Shown: piece after piece, positions 1 to 10,495 of the stretch
Numbering within the stretch: position 1 is the first letter of the stretch
How the letters are laid out: the number at the start of each line of letters is the position of its first letter
Assembly (NCBI GenBank): GCA_009925685.1
Contig: RFYG01000004.1
Coordinates: 1 to 33,111 of the forward strand
Direction of reading: 5' to 3'
Origin: Pseudomonadota bacterium
GTDB taxonomy: Bacteria > Pseudomonadota > Alphaproteobacteria > Rickettsiales > UBA1997
DNA: 33,111 nt
The notes under the pieces: model-generated
What the model was told of the DNA's origin: nothing
Seen by the model: the letters and a program-made list of their open reading frames with translations, nothing else
Database searches by the model: none
Translations under genes and position numbers: made by a program

Positions 1-1296
1 GATGACAAGTTACGCAAGGATTTTCAACTGAATATTCCTGCCCCTCTCTTAAATCAAAAAATCAATGATTACATATCAAAAATTCAACCAGAATTTTCTA
101 TGAGTGGCTTTGAAAAAGGTCGCGTTCCAACTGAAACCATTCTTGAAAAATACGGTAAATCAATTATGGCAGAGCAATCAGATATTTTAATTTCTCAAAC
201 AATTTCTAAAATTGTAAACGATAACAGATATCGCATGGCATCATATCCAAAAATTGATTTTAAAACTTTTGAGGAAGGCAAAGATGTAAGCCTCATTGCA
301 TCATTTGAAGTATTCCCATCAATTCCAGAAATTGATTTATCAAAAATAACTCTTAATCGTTACTTGGTTGAAATTAGCGAAGACGATATTGAAGAAAATG
401 TCGAAAAAACATTAAAGTCAAAAGTTAAACTTGAGCTTCAAGACCCAATTTATCTTTCTAACTTCGGCGATGTTGTTGTTATAAATTACAATGGCAATAT
501 TAACGGTGTTCCGTTTGAAGGTGGATTTGGTAAAGAATATCCTTTAGAAATTGGTAGCAAAACCTTTATTGAAAATTTTGAAGAACAACTTGTTGGTAAA
601 ATAACTGGTCAAGAGGTTGTTGTTTCTGTAAAATTTCCAAATGATTACTTTATTTCAGATTTAGCTGGAAAAAATGCAACATTTGATGTTGAAATTTTAG
701 CAATATATAAAGCTGAATCAAGAAAGTTCGATAATGAATTCGTCAAAGAAGCCACAGGTTTTGATGATCTCGAAAGTTTCAAGGAAAGTGTATATAACCA
801 AATGGCGGTCTCATACGAAATAACTTGTCGCGCAATCTTTAAAAAAGAACTCTTTGACTATTTAGATTCAGCTCATAGCATTGATCTTCCGGTTGGATTA
901 GTTAATGAACAAACCAACTTCCTTAAAAATATTGATAACTCTGCTTCACAAAATACTTCAAACCAATCAGTTGATGATAGACTAAAAAGTCTTAGACTAT
1001 CTCAAAGGATGGTTCGTTGCGGATTAATTTTGGCAGACTTAGCTAATAAAAATAATATAACTGTGTCTGAAGAAGAAATTGAAAATGAAATTGAAAATTT
1101 AACTGAAATGTATCCAGAACAGGCTGAACAAATTCTTCAAACCTACAATAATGACAAATCATCACAACAACTTCAAGGAGCAATTCTTGAGGAAAAAACC
1201 GTCAATTTTATTTTAGATCAAATCAATGTTATTGATGTAGCTGTATCTCCTAAGCAAGTTGATAGATTGTGGTTTGATATTTCTAATAACAATTAA
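1..1296 (+). CDS. tig: Trigger factor (peptidyl-prolyl isomerase/chaperone), 5'-truncated by window edge
   Basis: The reading frame is open from base 1 (DDKLRKDFQLNIPAPLLNQKINDYISKIQPEFSMSGFEKGRVPTETILEKYG), so the listed ATG at 100 is internal. It matches the trigger factor N-domain signature (GFxKGxVP), followed by an FKBP-like domain (GDVVVINYNGNINGVPFEGG) and a C-terminal chaperone domain. Confidence 0.93.
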   Translation, partial: DDKLRKDFQLNIPAPLLNQKINDYISKIQPEFSMSGFEKGRVPTETILEKYGKSIMAEQSDILISQTISKIVNDNRYRMASYPKIDFKTFEEGKDVSLIASFEVFPSIPEIDLSKITLNRYLVEISEDDIEENVEKTLKSKVKLELQDPIYLSNFGDVVVINYNGNINGVPFEGGFGKEYPLEIGSKTFIENFEEQLVGKITGQEVVVSVKFPNDYFISDLAGKNATFDVEILAIYKAESRKFDNEFVKEATGFDDLESFKESVYNQMAVSYEITCRAIFKKELFDYLDSAHSIDLPVGLVNEQTNFLKNIDNSASQNTSNQSVDDRLKSLRLSQRMVRCGLILADLANKNNITVSEEEIENEIENLTEMYPEQAEQILQTYNNDKSSQQLQGAILEEKTVNFILDQINVIDVAVSPKQVDRLWFDISNNN

Positions 1297-1302
1297 ATAA
1301 AT

Positions 1303-1977
1303 ATGAACGACTTACTCGATGCACTTAAACTAGTTACATTCCCAATTCACAAAGAAGGATATAAATTTATTTTCATATTTGCCATCGCAACAGCGATATT
1401 GGCACTTTTGAGTAACTTTCTTGGACTTATTGGTATTGTAGCAACCTTATGGTGCATATTCTTTTTTAGAGACCCAGAAAGAGTCGTTCCGCTTGAAGAT
1501 AACGCCATTATCAGTCCTGCTGATGGCGTTATCACTCGTGTTGAGTACGGAGCAGAGGCTCCGGAAGAGCTTGGATATGGTAAACAAAAATTTAATAAGG
1601 TGAGTATTTTTTTGAATGTTTTTAATGTGCATGTTAATAGAGTTCCGGTTTCTGGAAAGGTTGAAAAAGTGGTTTATCAACCTGGTAAATTTTTAAGCGC
1701 AAATGCCGATGATGCTAGTATTGAAAATGAAAGAAATTCTGTAGTTGTAAAAACCGCCAATGGCACTGAAATTATTTTTGTTCAAGTTGCTGGTCTAGTT
1801 GCTAGAAGAATAGTATCCGATCTCAAAACTGGTCAAGACGTAATTGCCGGTCAAAGATATGGAATAATTCGCTTTGGAAGTAGAGCTGATTTGTATTTCC
1901 CTGAAAATGTTGAAATTAAATCTCTGTTAGGTCAAACTATGGTTGGTGGCGAGACAATAATTGCCAAAATTAACTAA
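1303..1977 (+). CDS. psd: Phosphatidylserine decarboxylase, short proenzyme form
   Basis: [10 protein letters not shown]...[21 protein letters not shown] and the [10 protein letters not shown] pyruvoyl cleavage region are typical of short archaeal-type Psd. Confidence 0.92.
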   Translation: MNDLLDALKLVTFPIHKEGYKFIFIFAIATAILALLSNFLGLIGIVATLWCIFFFRDPERVVPLEDNAIISPADGVITRVEYGAEAPEELGYGKQKFNKVSIFLNVFNVHVNRVPVSGKVEKVVYQPGKFLSANADDASIENERNSVVVKTANGTEIIFVQVAGLVARRIVSDLKTGQDVIAGQRYGIIRFGSRADLYFPENVEIKSLLGQTMVGGETIIAKIN

Positions 1978-1990
1978 TCAAAAAATCAAA

Positions 1991-3526
1991 ATGCGTTCTA
2001 TCAATATTGCAAAACTCGCTTCTAAGCGTGAAGAAGCCAGAATAGGTGGTGGTCAAAAAAGAATTGAAGTCCAACATTCTAAAGGGAAACTTACAGCTCG
2101 AGAAAGAATAGAAGTACTCCTTGATCCAGACTCTTTTGAGGAATATGGATTGTACGTTGAACACCGTTGCACAGACTTTGGTATGGACGACAAAAAACAT
2201 CCTGGGGACGGTGTAGTAACGGGTCAAGGCACAATTAATGGCAGATTGGTATTTGTTTACAGCCAAGACTTTACGGTTATGGGAGGTTCGCTTGGAGAAG
2301 CGCATGCAAAAAAAATATGCCAAATACTTGATAAAGCTGTTCAAGTTGGTGCCCCAGTTATTGGAATTAACGATTCTGGTGGCGCAAGAATCCAAGAGGG
2401 GGTTGATTCACTTGGTGGATATGGCGAAATCTTTCAACGAAATATTGATGCAAGTGGTGTAATTCCTCAGATTTCCCTGATTATGGGACCATGCGCTGGA
2501 GGCGCTGTATACTCACCAGCACTCACTGATTTTACAATCATGGTAGAAAATTCTTCTTATATGTTTGTAACTGGTCCAGAAGTTGTTAAAACCGTTACTC
2601 ACGAAACAGTTTCGCAAGAAGATTTGGGTGGAGCATCAGTTCACAGTTCAAAAAGTGGGGTTGCTCATTTAACCTTCAAAAGCGATATTGAAGCTCTTCT
2701 TCAAACTCGACGTTTAATTAACTTCCTCCCCCTTTCCAATAAATCCGAATTACCTCAAATTCCAGTCGATGATAATTTTGATAGAGTTGATGTCTCCCTT
2801 AATACACTTATTCCGGAAAATCCTAATCAGCCATATGATATGCTTGAATTAGTTGAGAAAATTCTCGATGAAGGTGATTTTTATGAAATTCAACCTAATT
2901 ATGCTAAAAATATCATAATTGGTTTTGGAAGAATGGAAGGTCAAACAGTTGGTGTTATTGCTAATCAACCTATGCAATTAGCCGGTTGTCTTGATATTAA
3001 AGCCAGTGAAAAAGCTGGTCGCTTTATTCGTTTTTGCGATGCCTTCAGCATTCCAATTTTAACTTTTGTTGATGTGCCGGGATTTTTACCTGGAACAGAC
3101 CAAGAGCATAGTGGAATTATTAAACATGGAGCAAAATTACTATACGCCTATGGAGAAGCAACCGTCCCCAAAATTACTGTTATTACCCGCAAAGCTTACG
3201 GTGGGGCATATATTGTAATGAATTCAAAACATTTACGTGGAGATGTTAATTTTGCGTGGGCCAATGCAGAGATTGCAGTTATGGGGCCCGAAGGCGCTGT
3301 TGAAATTATTTTTCGCGAAGAGGCCAAAGATCCAAATCAAAAATCAATTAAAGTTGCCGAATACCGTGAAAAATTTGCCTCACCTTTTGTTGCTGCTTCA
3401 CGAGGATTTGTTGACGAAGTAATTAGACCTCAAAATACCCGCAAAAGAATTTGCATGTCCTTGCAAATTCTCAAGAATAAAAAGGTTCAAAAGCCTTGGA
3501 AGAAGCATGACAACTTACCGTTATAA
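1991..3526 (+). CDS. pccB: Acyl-CoA (propionyl-CoA) carboxylase beta subunit
   Basis: Carboxyltransferase motifs are present ([80 protein letters not shown]). The track start at 1961 is a TTG; the ATG at 1991 ([11 protein letters not shown]) is the likelier start. Confidence 0.93.
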   Translation: MRSINIAKLASKREEARIGGGQKRIEVQHSKGKLTARERIEVLLDPDSFEEYGLYVEHRCTDFGMDDKKHPGDGVVTGQGTINGRLVFVYSQDFTVMGGSLGEAHAKKICQILDKAVQVGAPVIGINDSGGARIQEGVDSLGGYGEIFQRNIDASGVIPQISLIMGPCAGGAVYSPALTDFTIMVENSSYMFVTGPEVVKTVTHETVSQEDLGGASVHSSKSGVAHLTFKSDIEALLQTRRLINFLPLSNKSELPQIPVDDNFDRVDVSLNTLIPENPNQPYDMLELVEKILDEGDFYEIQPNYAKNIIIGFGRMEGQTVGVIANQPMQLAGCLDIKASEKAGRFIRFCDAFSIPILTFVDVPGFLPGTDQEHSGIIKHGAKLLYAYGEATVPKITVITRKAYGGAYIVMNSKHLRGDVNFAWANAEIAVMGPEGAVEIIFREEAKDPNQKSIKVAEYREKFASPFVAASRGFVDEVIRPQNTRKRICMSLQILKNKKVQKPWKKHDNLPL

Positions 3527-4346
3527 ATTTTTAAAAATTACGGTTTTTAGTTTTTTGATATTTAATTTATCCAAAGTTCAAAATTCACATGCCGATAATT
3601 TGCGCCCTCTAAGCTCAGAAAGACCAAGCAAATCCGATAGCGCCCTCACCCTTAATCGCTTTCACTCACAAATTGAAGCCTCTTTTTTCAGCAAAACTTT
3701 TGATAAGAATTCTAAAAACAATACCAAATCAAACATTGGATCATATTTTGAATACTTAACTATCCGCTTTGCCGTAAGCGATAGCACTGAAATCCAATAT
3801 ATTTACGATGGGGTTTCATTTTATAAAAAAACTCAAAACCAAAATATTTATTATAATAATAATGGTAGTAGTGGAGAAAAATTTATTAGACTTAAACATA
3901 ATATTTTGGGCAATGATGGAGACAAAATTGGCCTTGCAATCACTTCATTTTTTAAAATTGATAACGCTCAAGATCGCCTTCTGCGCAATGATCTGCGCGG
4001 GGGGGTTATTGTACCGTTTCATTATAAATTAAGCGACGATAATACAATCGGTGGCATGTACCAAATTAATTATTACGAAAACTCAAATAACCCCGCAAAA
4101 AATCAATATTTAGGATTTGTTAATTCTTATTATTTCTCGAAATCATTTAATGAAAGAATTAGCTCTTATATTGAATTTTACTCACTAAAAACCTTCAGTC
4201 ACAATAAGTTCGTAAAAAATTACCTTGATTTTGGAGCTAATTATTTAGTTTCTAAAAATATTAAACTCGATTTTGGCATTAATTTTGGATTATCGGAATC
4301 AGCAACTGACCTAAATTATTTTTCGGGAATAACATGGCGATTCTAA
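3507..4346 (+). CDS. Outer-membrane beta-barrel protein of the 'MetA-pathway of phenol degradation' transporter type
   Basis: Signal-peptide-like N-terminus ([20 protein letters not shown]). [26 protein letters not shown] resembles the tdRPdktespytv..GhfQiE family motif. [26 protein letters not shown] ends in an aromatic residue as expected for a barrel. Overlaps pccB by 20 bp. Confidence 0.7.
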   Translation: MTTYRYKFLKITVFSFLIFNLSKVQNSHADNLRPLSSERPSKSDSALTLNRFHSQIEASFFSKTFDKNSKNNTKSNIGSYFEYLTIRFAVSDSTEIQYIYDGVSFYKKTQNQNIYYNNNGSSGEKFIRLKHNILGNDGDKIGLAITSFFKIDNAQDRLLRNDLRGGVIVPFHYKLSDDNTIGGMYQINYYENSNNPAKNQYLGFVNSYYFSKSFNERISSYIEFYSLKTFSHNKFVKNYLDFGANYLVSKNIKLDFGINFGLSESATDLNYFSGITWRF

Positions 4347-4376
4347 ATAAAATTCCCAACTCAACAAAAAAGTTTT

Positions 4377-5279
4377 ATGAGCCTCTTCGATAGACTGACA
4401 ATAATTATCGCCACCTACAATAGCTCACCAATGATTGAGAGTTGTTTAGATAGTATCGATTTGAAGTCATTTAAAACAATAATTGTTGATAATGCGAGCT
4501 CAGACAATACATGTGAAATTGTCGAAAAAAACTATCCGGAACTAAAAATTATTAAAAACCCAAAAAATTTTGGTTTCGGCAGGGCGAATAATGTTGCCCT
4601 TAAAAATTGTAATTCAGATTTTGCTCTTCTTTTGAATGTTGATGCCAGAATTGAATCAAGTGATATCGTGCAAACCCTAAAAATAATGGTCGAAAATCCC
4701 AACATAGCTTTGGCCGGTAATATCGTTTATAATTGTAAATTTCAAAATGGTGAAATTAAAAATATCGCACCTTGCCCTAAAAATTTAGAACAGCTTCATA
4801 GCAAAATTGGCGATAATGAAGAATTTTTTATTGATAGATTTATAACTGGCGCTGGCATGTTTATAAACATGAAAATAATGCGTAAATTAGGCTTTTTCGA
4901 CGAAGGTTTTTTCTTATATTGTGAAGATAACGAAATATGCAAAAGAGTAAGAAGTCATCAATTTAATACCGCGATCATCAAAAATACCAAACTAATTCAC
5001 ATTGGCGGTAAATCATCAAAAAAGTCAGACAAAGAATTAAAAAAAATTTATTGGCATAAATTTGGTTGGTCAAAATTATATTACACTCAAAAAGTCCATA
5101 ATAAATTTTTTGCATATCTTAAAGCCATTAAATTGATCGCTCGATTATCACTTAAAATAGGCAAACAATATTTAAAAAATCGTGAAATTTTGGTAAATGA
5201 ATATCAAGGCCTAAGGGGTTGTATAGATTATTTGAAAGGCTTCAAAGCATTTGATGAAAACGACAATCCGCGTGGATAA
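4377..5279 (+). CDS. Glycosyltransferase family 2 (rhamnosyltransferase-like)
   Basis: LTIIIATYNSSPMIESCLDSI, TIIVDNASSDNT, NFGFGRANNVAL, LLNVDARI and GFFDEGFFLYCEDNEICKRVR motifs. Confidence 0.9.
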   Translation: MSLFDRLTIIIATYNSSPMIESCLDSIDLKSFKTIIVDNASSDNTCEIVEKNYPELKIIKNPKNFGFGRANNVALKNCNSDFALLLNVDARIESSDIVQTLKIMVENPNIALAGNIVYNCKFQNGEIKNIAPCPKNLEQLHSKIGDNEEFFIDRFITGAGMFINMKIMRKLGFFDEGFFLYCEDNEICKRVRSHQFNTAIIKNTKLIHIGGKSSKKSDKELKKIYWHKFGWSKLYYTQKVHNKFFAYLKAIKLIARLSLKIGKQYLKNREILVNEYQGLRGCIDYLKGFKAFDENDNPRG

Positions 5280-5331
5280 TTTAATAAACTTAGTATTTAG
5301 CGCCAAGATATCGCCCATCCGCAAAATATTA

Positions 5332-6486
5332 TTAAAAAATCGTTGAGCAAATTTTTTGAATTATTGAATTTGTTAAAATTCGTGACTCCTCAGGAATTCT
5401 TATATTTTTTTCATCAATAATTAATAATTTTTTTTCAATCAAAAAATTGAGTTTTTTTAAATCTAAAATTTGATCAAACTTTTGATTAAAATATTTTAAA
5501 AAAATTGCTTGAGATAAGCCATTCTCTAGCCTTAAACCCATCATAATAATTTCTTCAATCATTTCGATCCTAGAAATTTTAGAAATTTTTTGAATTGCCG
5601 AACCCAAATTTAAATTTTTATTTAGCCACTGCGATGGTTCGGATAGAATTTGAATTGCATAACGATTTAAATCTACAAAACTCACGCGGGAGTGGGCTCC
5701 GGCTCCTATTCCAATATAATCATCACTTTGCCAATACGATAAATTATGGCGCGAAGCAAAATTTTTATGAGCATAATTAGAAATTTCATAATGCTCAAAA
5801 TCGTTATCGCTCATGATTTGATTAGTCATATTGTATAAATCACTCGCTAAATTTTCATCAGGAAGAGTAAATTTATTATCGCGATATTGGCTATAAAATT
5901 TTGTACCTTTTTCGATTGTTAATTGATATAAAGAAAGATGTTTGGGCCTGAAAGATAAGGCTTTGTCAAGTTCTTGTTTCCACGAATTTTGAGTTTGATT
6001 TGGTCGCGCATAAATTAAATCAAACGAAAAATTATCAAATAAATTTTGCACCATTTTAATGGTTTCCATGGCTTCAAAAGATGAATGTTCGCGTCCTAAA
6101 AATTTTAAATCATCGTCATTAAGAGCTTGAATACCAAGGGATAAACGATTTATTCCAATTTTTTTCAAACTCATAAATTTTTGTGCTTCACTCGAAGTTG
6201 GATTAGCTTCTAATGTAATTTCGCAATCATTTTGAATTGTAAATTTTTGTGATATTTTATTGATTAGATTAGCTACCAAATCAACAGGCATAAGAGATGG
6301 AGTTCCGCCCCCAAAAAAAATACTTGTAATATTTTTATCAACAGAATTGTTGGCAAAATACTCAATTTCTTTAAAGTAAGCTTGTTCAAATGCTTTATAA
6401 TCTATTGAATCTCTAACATGGGAATTGAAATCACAATATGGACATTTTGAGCGACAAAATGGATAATGGATATAAAATGCAGTCAT
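5332..6486 (-). CDS. hemW: Radical SAM heme chaperone HemW (coproporphyrinogen III oxidase-like)
   Basis: YIHYPFCRSKCPYCDFNSH, FFGGGTPSLM, EANPTS, RLSLGIQALND, GIGAGAHSRV. The track start at 6501 is a TTG; the ATG at 6486 (MTAFYIHYPFC) is preferred. Confidence 0.92.
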   Translation of the reverse strand: MTAFYIHYPFCRSKCPYCDFNSHVRDSIDYKAFEQAYFKEIEYFANNSVDKNITSIFFGGGTPSLMPVDLVANLINKISQKFTIQNDCEITLEANPTSSEAQKFMSLKKIGINRLSLGIQALNDDDLKFLGREHSSFEAMETIKMVQNLFDNFSFDLIYARPNQTQNSWKQELDKALSFRPKHLSLYQLTIEKGTKFYSQYRDNKFTLPDENLASDLYNMTNQIMSDNDFEHYEISNYAHKNFASRHNLSYWQSDDYIGIGAGAHSRVSFVDLNRYAIQILSEPSQWLNKNLNLGSAIQKISKISRIEMIEEIIMMGLRLENGLSQAIFLKYFNQKFDQILDLKKLNFLIEKKLLIIDEKNIRIPEESRILTNSIIQKICSTIF

Positions 6487-6595
6487 GAGATGTCGTTTCA
6501 ATAGTTCAGTTTAAAGCGCGAATCGGGAATTATTTAGTTGAACAAAATATTATTTAATTGTAATTTTTGAACAAATTTTTACCCAATCATTTTCT

Positions 6596-7414
6596 ATGAA
6601 CACTTCACCCTATTATTTTCAAATTGCAATTGTTGTATTTCGCGAAGTCCTCGAAATCGCCTTAATTCTTGGAATTTTAACATCGGCCAGCAAAGAAATC
6701 GTTAATCGCGGTCGCTGGATTTTAGGTGGATTATTTTTAGGAATTGTCGCCTCGATTTTATTGGCTCTTTTTACCGATAAAATTTCATCTTCTCTCGATG
6801 GAATGGGTCAAGAATTTTTTAACGGTCTTATACTCCTATCCGCTTCATTCATGATTGGGTGGACAGTTTTATGGATGCAAAAGCACGCTAAATCACTTTC
6901 GGGAGAATTAAAAAGACTTACTCACTCAGTAAAAGAGGGTAGAAAACCGCTTTACGCTTTATCAATTGTTGTCCTACTCTCCGTTATCCGCGAAGGTGCC
7001 GAAATTGTTTTGTTTTCATATAGCTACTTTGTATCTGGGGTTGGAATTTATCAAATTATTGTTGGCATAGTTGCCGGTCTTTTTTGTGGTTCGTTGCTTG
7101 GCTTGGCTTTATATTTCGGCCTTCTCAAAGCGTTTGGCAGATATTTTTTTCTGATAAGCAGTTGGTTACTTATATTTTTTGCCTCGGCCACCGCCTCATC
7201 TGGAATCAGATTTTGGGGCGATGCTAAAATAGTTGACCCGATAATTGATCCATTTATCGACCTCTCATCCACCCTCTCTCAACAAAGTATTTTAGGTAAA
7301 TTTCTGCACATCACTATTGGCTATATTGACAAACCCTCTCTAGCGCAAATCATAACCTACTTTACGGTTTTGGTTGGACTAGGAGTGGGTTTAAAAATCG
7401 CCAAAAAAATCTAG
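6596..7414 (+). CDS. FTR1/EfeU-family iron permease
   Basis: Multi-TM protein with two RExxE iron-binding motifs (FREVLEIALILG and IREGAEIVLFSY), characteristic of FTR1 permeases. Confidence 0.88.
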   Translation: MNTSPYYFQIAIVVFREVLEIALILGILTSASKEIVNRGRWILGGLFLGIVASILLALFTDKISSSLDGMGQEFFNGLILLSASFMIGWTVLWMQKHAKSLSGELKRLTHSVKEGRKPLYALSIVVLLSVIREGAEIVLFSYSYFVSGVGIYQIIVGIVAGLFCGSLLGLALYFGLLKAFGRYFFLISSWLLIFFASATASSGIRFWGDAKIVDPIIDPFIDLSSTLSQQSILGKFLHITIGYIDKPSLAQIITYFTVLVGLGVGLKIAKKI

Positions 7415-7416
7415 CC

Positions 7417-8181
7417 ATGGACAACATCCTTGCGCAAATATACAAACACAAACTTATCGAAGTCCGCAATCGCAAAAAAACTTTATCAGTTCCCGAAATA
7501 TGCGCCAAAACCAAATGTTTAAATGCTCCGCGCAACTTTTATGAAGCCCTAAAAACTAAAAATGACAAAAAGGAGTTAGCGCTAATATGCGAGATCAAGC
7601 GCGGATCGCCTTCAGCTGGCATTATTAACAAAAATTTAAATGTGGCACTTACTGCTCGTAATTACCAAGAAATGGGCGCTACTTGTATCTCGGTTCTAAC
7701 TGATGAAAAATATTTTTATAGTCACGATAATTTTTTGATTGAAGCCAAAAATTCCTGCTCTTTGCCGATTTTGCGCAAAGATTTTATGGTCGATTCTTAT
7801 CAAATTTATGAATCAAAAATGCTCGGGGCTGATTGCATTTTACTAATTGTTGCCATGCTTGACGATAAAAAACTTCAAGAGCTTGAGCAAGTTGCTTTAG
7901 ATATTGGCTTGAGTGTTTTGGTTGAAATTCATAATTATCAAGAATTGGAACGAGCTTTAAAGTTAAAATCAAAATTAATTGGCATTAATAATCGCGATCT
8001 AAAAACTCTCAAAATTGATTTAAATACCACTCTCGAACTAAAAAAATTTATTCCCAACGACAGAGTTTTAGTATGCGAAAGTGGCATCAAATCTAGCGCA
8101 GAAATTGATAATTTCAGGACCCAAGGAGTCAACTGCTTCTTAATTGGAGAGTTTTTTATGCGGGGCGGAAAAATAAATTGA
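7417..8181 (+). CDS. trpC: Indole-3-glycerol phosphate synthase
   Basis: CEIKRGSPSAGIIN, ISVLTDEKYFYSHDNFL, LPILRKDFMVDSYQIYESKMLGADCILLIVA, GINNRDLKTL, CESGIKS. Confidence 0.95.
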   Translation: MDNILAQIYKHKLIEVRNRKKTLSVPEICAKTKCLNAPRNFYEALKTKNDKKELALICEIKRGSPSAGIINKNLNVALTARNYQEMGATCISVLTDEKYFYSHDNFLIEAKNSCSLPILRKDFMVDSYQIYESKMLGADCILLIVAMLDDKKLQELEQVALDIGLSVLVEIHNYQELERALKLKSKLIGINNRDLKTLKIDLNTTLELKKFIPNDRVLVCESGIKSSAEIDNFRTQGVNCFLIGEFFMRGGKIN

Positions 8182-8201
8182 TAAAACCAAATTTAAAGCT
8201 C

Positions 8202-10493
8202 TTATTCAAAACTAACAAAATCTTTAATTACGGTTTTAACACCAGTTTTTTCAAAATTAATTGTTAAACGATTTCCATCAACATCAACTATTTTTCCATA
8301 ACCAAATTTTTGATGAAAAACTCGCGCATTCAATAATGAAGCATTTCCTAGTGGGCTATTATTATGTGAAGATTTAATTGGTAATGAGGTTTTTTCTTCG
8401 GTCTTTATGCTTGAAAAATTCGACTTAATAGCTCCAAGATTATTGATAAATTTTCGCTGAGCAATTTGTGAAAAATTCAATTCAAAGCGACCTTTTGAAT
8501 GATTTGATTTAGATCCCAAAAATTGATTTTTATCATCAAATTCATCGTCAAAAAAATCTTGCTTTTGATTGTCGAAGCCTTGATAAGACTTGTTAAAACC
8601 ATATCCAACTTCTTCAAAGTTAATTTCATTTTCGGGTAATTCTTTCAAAAATCTTGACGGTAAAGAATTTTGGACATCCCCATATAAATAACGAGTTTTT
8701 ACAAAAGACATTATCAACTTTTTTTTGGCACGGGTAATCCCAACATACATCAGCCTTCGCTCTTCTTCTAAACCATTTTTTTGTTCAACCGATTTTGAAC
8801 TTGGAAAAATTCCTTCTTCCAATCCAGGCAGAAATACCAAATCAAATTCCAAGCCTTTTGAAGCGTGAATTGTCATAATGTTAATAGCATCTTGTGAATT
8901 TTTATCATCTCGCGCTTCAACCAAGGTGGCGTATTCAAGAAATTCAATAATATTGGCGAAATCGCTTAAACTTTTTATGAATTCTTCAAGATTTTCAATG
9001 CGACCTTGAGATTCGATGGTGTTTTCAAGCCTCCAAGATTCCATATAACCAGCTTCTTCGAGCAAATCTTTGCACAAATGGTTTAAGGATTTTGTAGAAA
9101 TTAGATCGTGATATTTTTCAATTTGATTTACAAAATTTGTTAGATTTTCTTTTGATTTTCCTTTAATTGTACCCTCGCTTAACGAAAATTTAATCGCCTC
9201 AAAAATTGAAACTTTTCGCTCCCGAGCTAAACTTCGAAGCGAAGATAGACCAGCATCGCCAACCCCCCTTTTGGGAACATTTATAATTCTCAATAAGGCT
9301 AAATCGTCGCTAAAATTTGAACATAACCTCAAATATGCAATGGCGTCACGAATTTCGAGTCGTTCATAAAATTTCATGCCCCCAATTACTCGATATGGCA
9401 AACCATTTTGCATAAAAGCCTCTTCAAATTGCCGAGTTTGGTAGCCGGCGCGCACTAAAATAGCTATTTTTGAGGGATTTGTAAAACCTTGAGCAATATT
9501 ATTTTTAGCATGTTGAGCAACTTTTGAGGCCTCGGTTCGATCATCGTAAAATGAATAAAGTTGAACTTTTTCACCCTCACCTAATTCTGACCACAAAGTT
9601 TTTCCATGTCGCTCTTTATTGTTGGCAATAACCGCGTGAGCTGTTCGCAAAATTCTCGAAGTCGAGCGATAATTTTGTTCAAGGCGAATTATTTGTGCAT
9701 CTTTAAAATCTTTTTCGAAGCGCAAAATATTGGCAACATTGGCACCGCGCCAGCTATAAATCGACTGATCATCATCGCCAACGCAACAAATATTTTGATA
9801 TAATTGCGATAATTTTATCAGCCACTGATATTGAGCGTCGTTAGTGTCTTGATATTCATCAACCAAAATGTAACGAAATTTATTTTGATAAATTTGCAAA
9901 ATCTCCGGCGCCGAGTTAAAAATTTCTAAATTTAGGGTAAGCAAATCGCCAAAATCAACCGAGTTCATAGTTTTCAAACGCTGTTGGTAAGTTTCAAATA
10001 CCTCTTTGAGTTTTGGTAAATTTACATCATCAAAATTTATCGAAATCTTGCCCGAATCTTTAAGTCGAGAAATTTTTGCCAAATAATTTTTGGGTGGAAA
10101 TTGCTTATGATCAATATTCAAATCACTCAATATTTGTTTTAACAAGCGGTTTTGATCATCATCATCAATAATTGTAAAATCTGATTTAAGGCCTACAACC
10201 TCGGGGTGGCGACGCAATATTTTTGCACAAATTGAGTGAAATGTTCCGACCCATAAATGATTAACCTCATGATCAATAAATTCAGCAATTCGCTTCTTCA
10301 TTTCCGCCGAAGCCTTATTGGTAAATGTTACCGCTAAAATTTCACTCGGCATCGCTAAACCATTTTGCAAAATATAAATTATTCGCGAAGTCAAAACTTT
10401 AGTTTTTCCGGTTCCAGCTCCAGCAAGAACCAATAGGGGTCCCTCGGTAGTTGAAACCGCATGAGCCTGAGGCTGATTAAGCGAATCTAACAT
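8202..10493 (-). CDS. uvrD: ATP-dependent DNA helicase, UvrD/PcrA family
   Basis: LNQPQAHAVSTTEGPLLVLAGAGTGKTKVLTSRI (Walker A), VDEYQDTNDAQY, GDDDQSIYSWRGAN, TIHASKGLEFDLVFLPGLEEGIFP, EERRLMYVGITRAKKKL. Confidence 0.94.
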   Translation of the reverse strand: MLDSLNQPQAHAVSTTEGPLLVLAGAGTGKTKVLTSRIIYILQNGLAMPSEILAVTFTNKASAEMKKRIAEFIDHEVNHLWVGTFHSICAKILRRHPEVVGLKSDFTIIDDDDQNRLLKQILSDLNIDHKQFPPKNYLAKISRLKDSGKISINFDDVNLPKLKEVFETYQQRLKTMNSVDFGDLLTLNLEIFNSAPEILQIYQNKFRYILVDEYQDTNDAQYQWLIKLSQLYQNICCVGDDDQSIYSWRGANVANILRFEKDFKDAQIIRLEQNYRSTSRILRTAHAVIANNKERHGKTLWSELGEGEKVQLYSFYDDRTEASKVAQHAKNNIAQGFTNPSKIAILVRAGYQTRQFEEAFMQNGLPYRVIGGMKFYERLEIRDAIAYLRLCSNFSDDLALLRIINVPKRGVGDAGLSSLRSLARERKVSIFEAIKFSLSEGTIKGKSKENLTNFVNQIEKYHDLISTKSLNHLCKDLLEEAGYMESWRLENTIESQGRIENLEEFIKSLSDFANIIEFLEYATLVEARDDKNSQDAINIMTIHASKGLEFDLVFLPGLEEGIFPSSKSVEQKNGLEEERRLMYVGITRAKKKLIMSFVKTRYLYGDVQNSLPSRFLKELPENEINFEEVGYGFNKSYQGFDNQKQDFFDDEFDDKNQFLGSKSNHSKGRFELNFSQIAQRKFINNLGAIKSNFSSIKTEEKTSLPIKSSHNNSPLGNASLLNARVFHQKFGYGKIVDVDGNRLTINFEKTGVKTVIKDFVSFE

Positions 10494-10495
10494 TT

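Noticed and set aside
1447-1680. Minus-strand ORF inside psd (and similar antisense ORFs at 1347-1535, 1970-2395, 7051-7272, 17479-17805, 21962-22273)
   Set aside because: All are antisense to genes with strong family motifs, so they are best explained as chance open frames.
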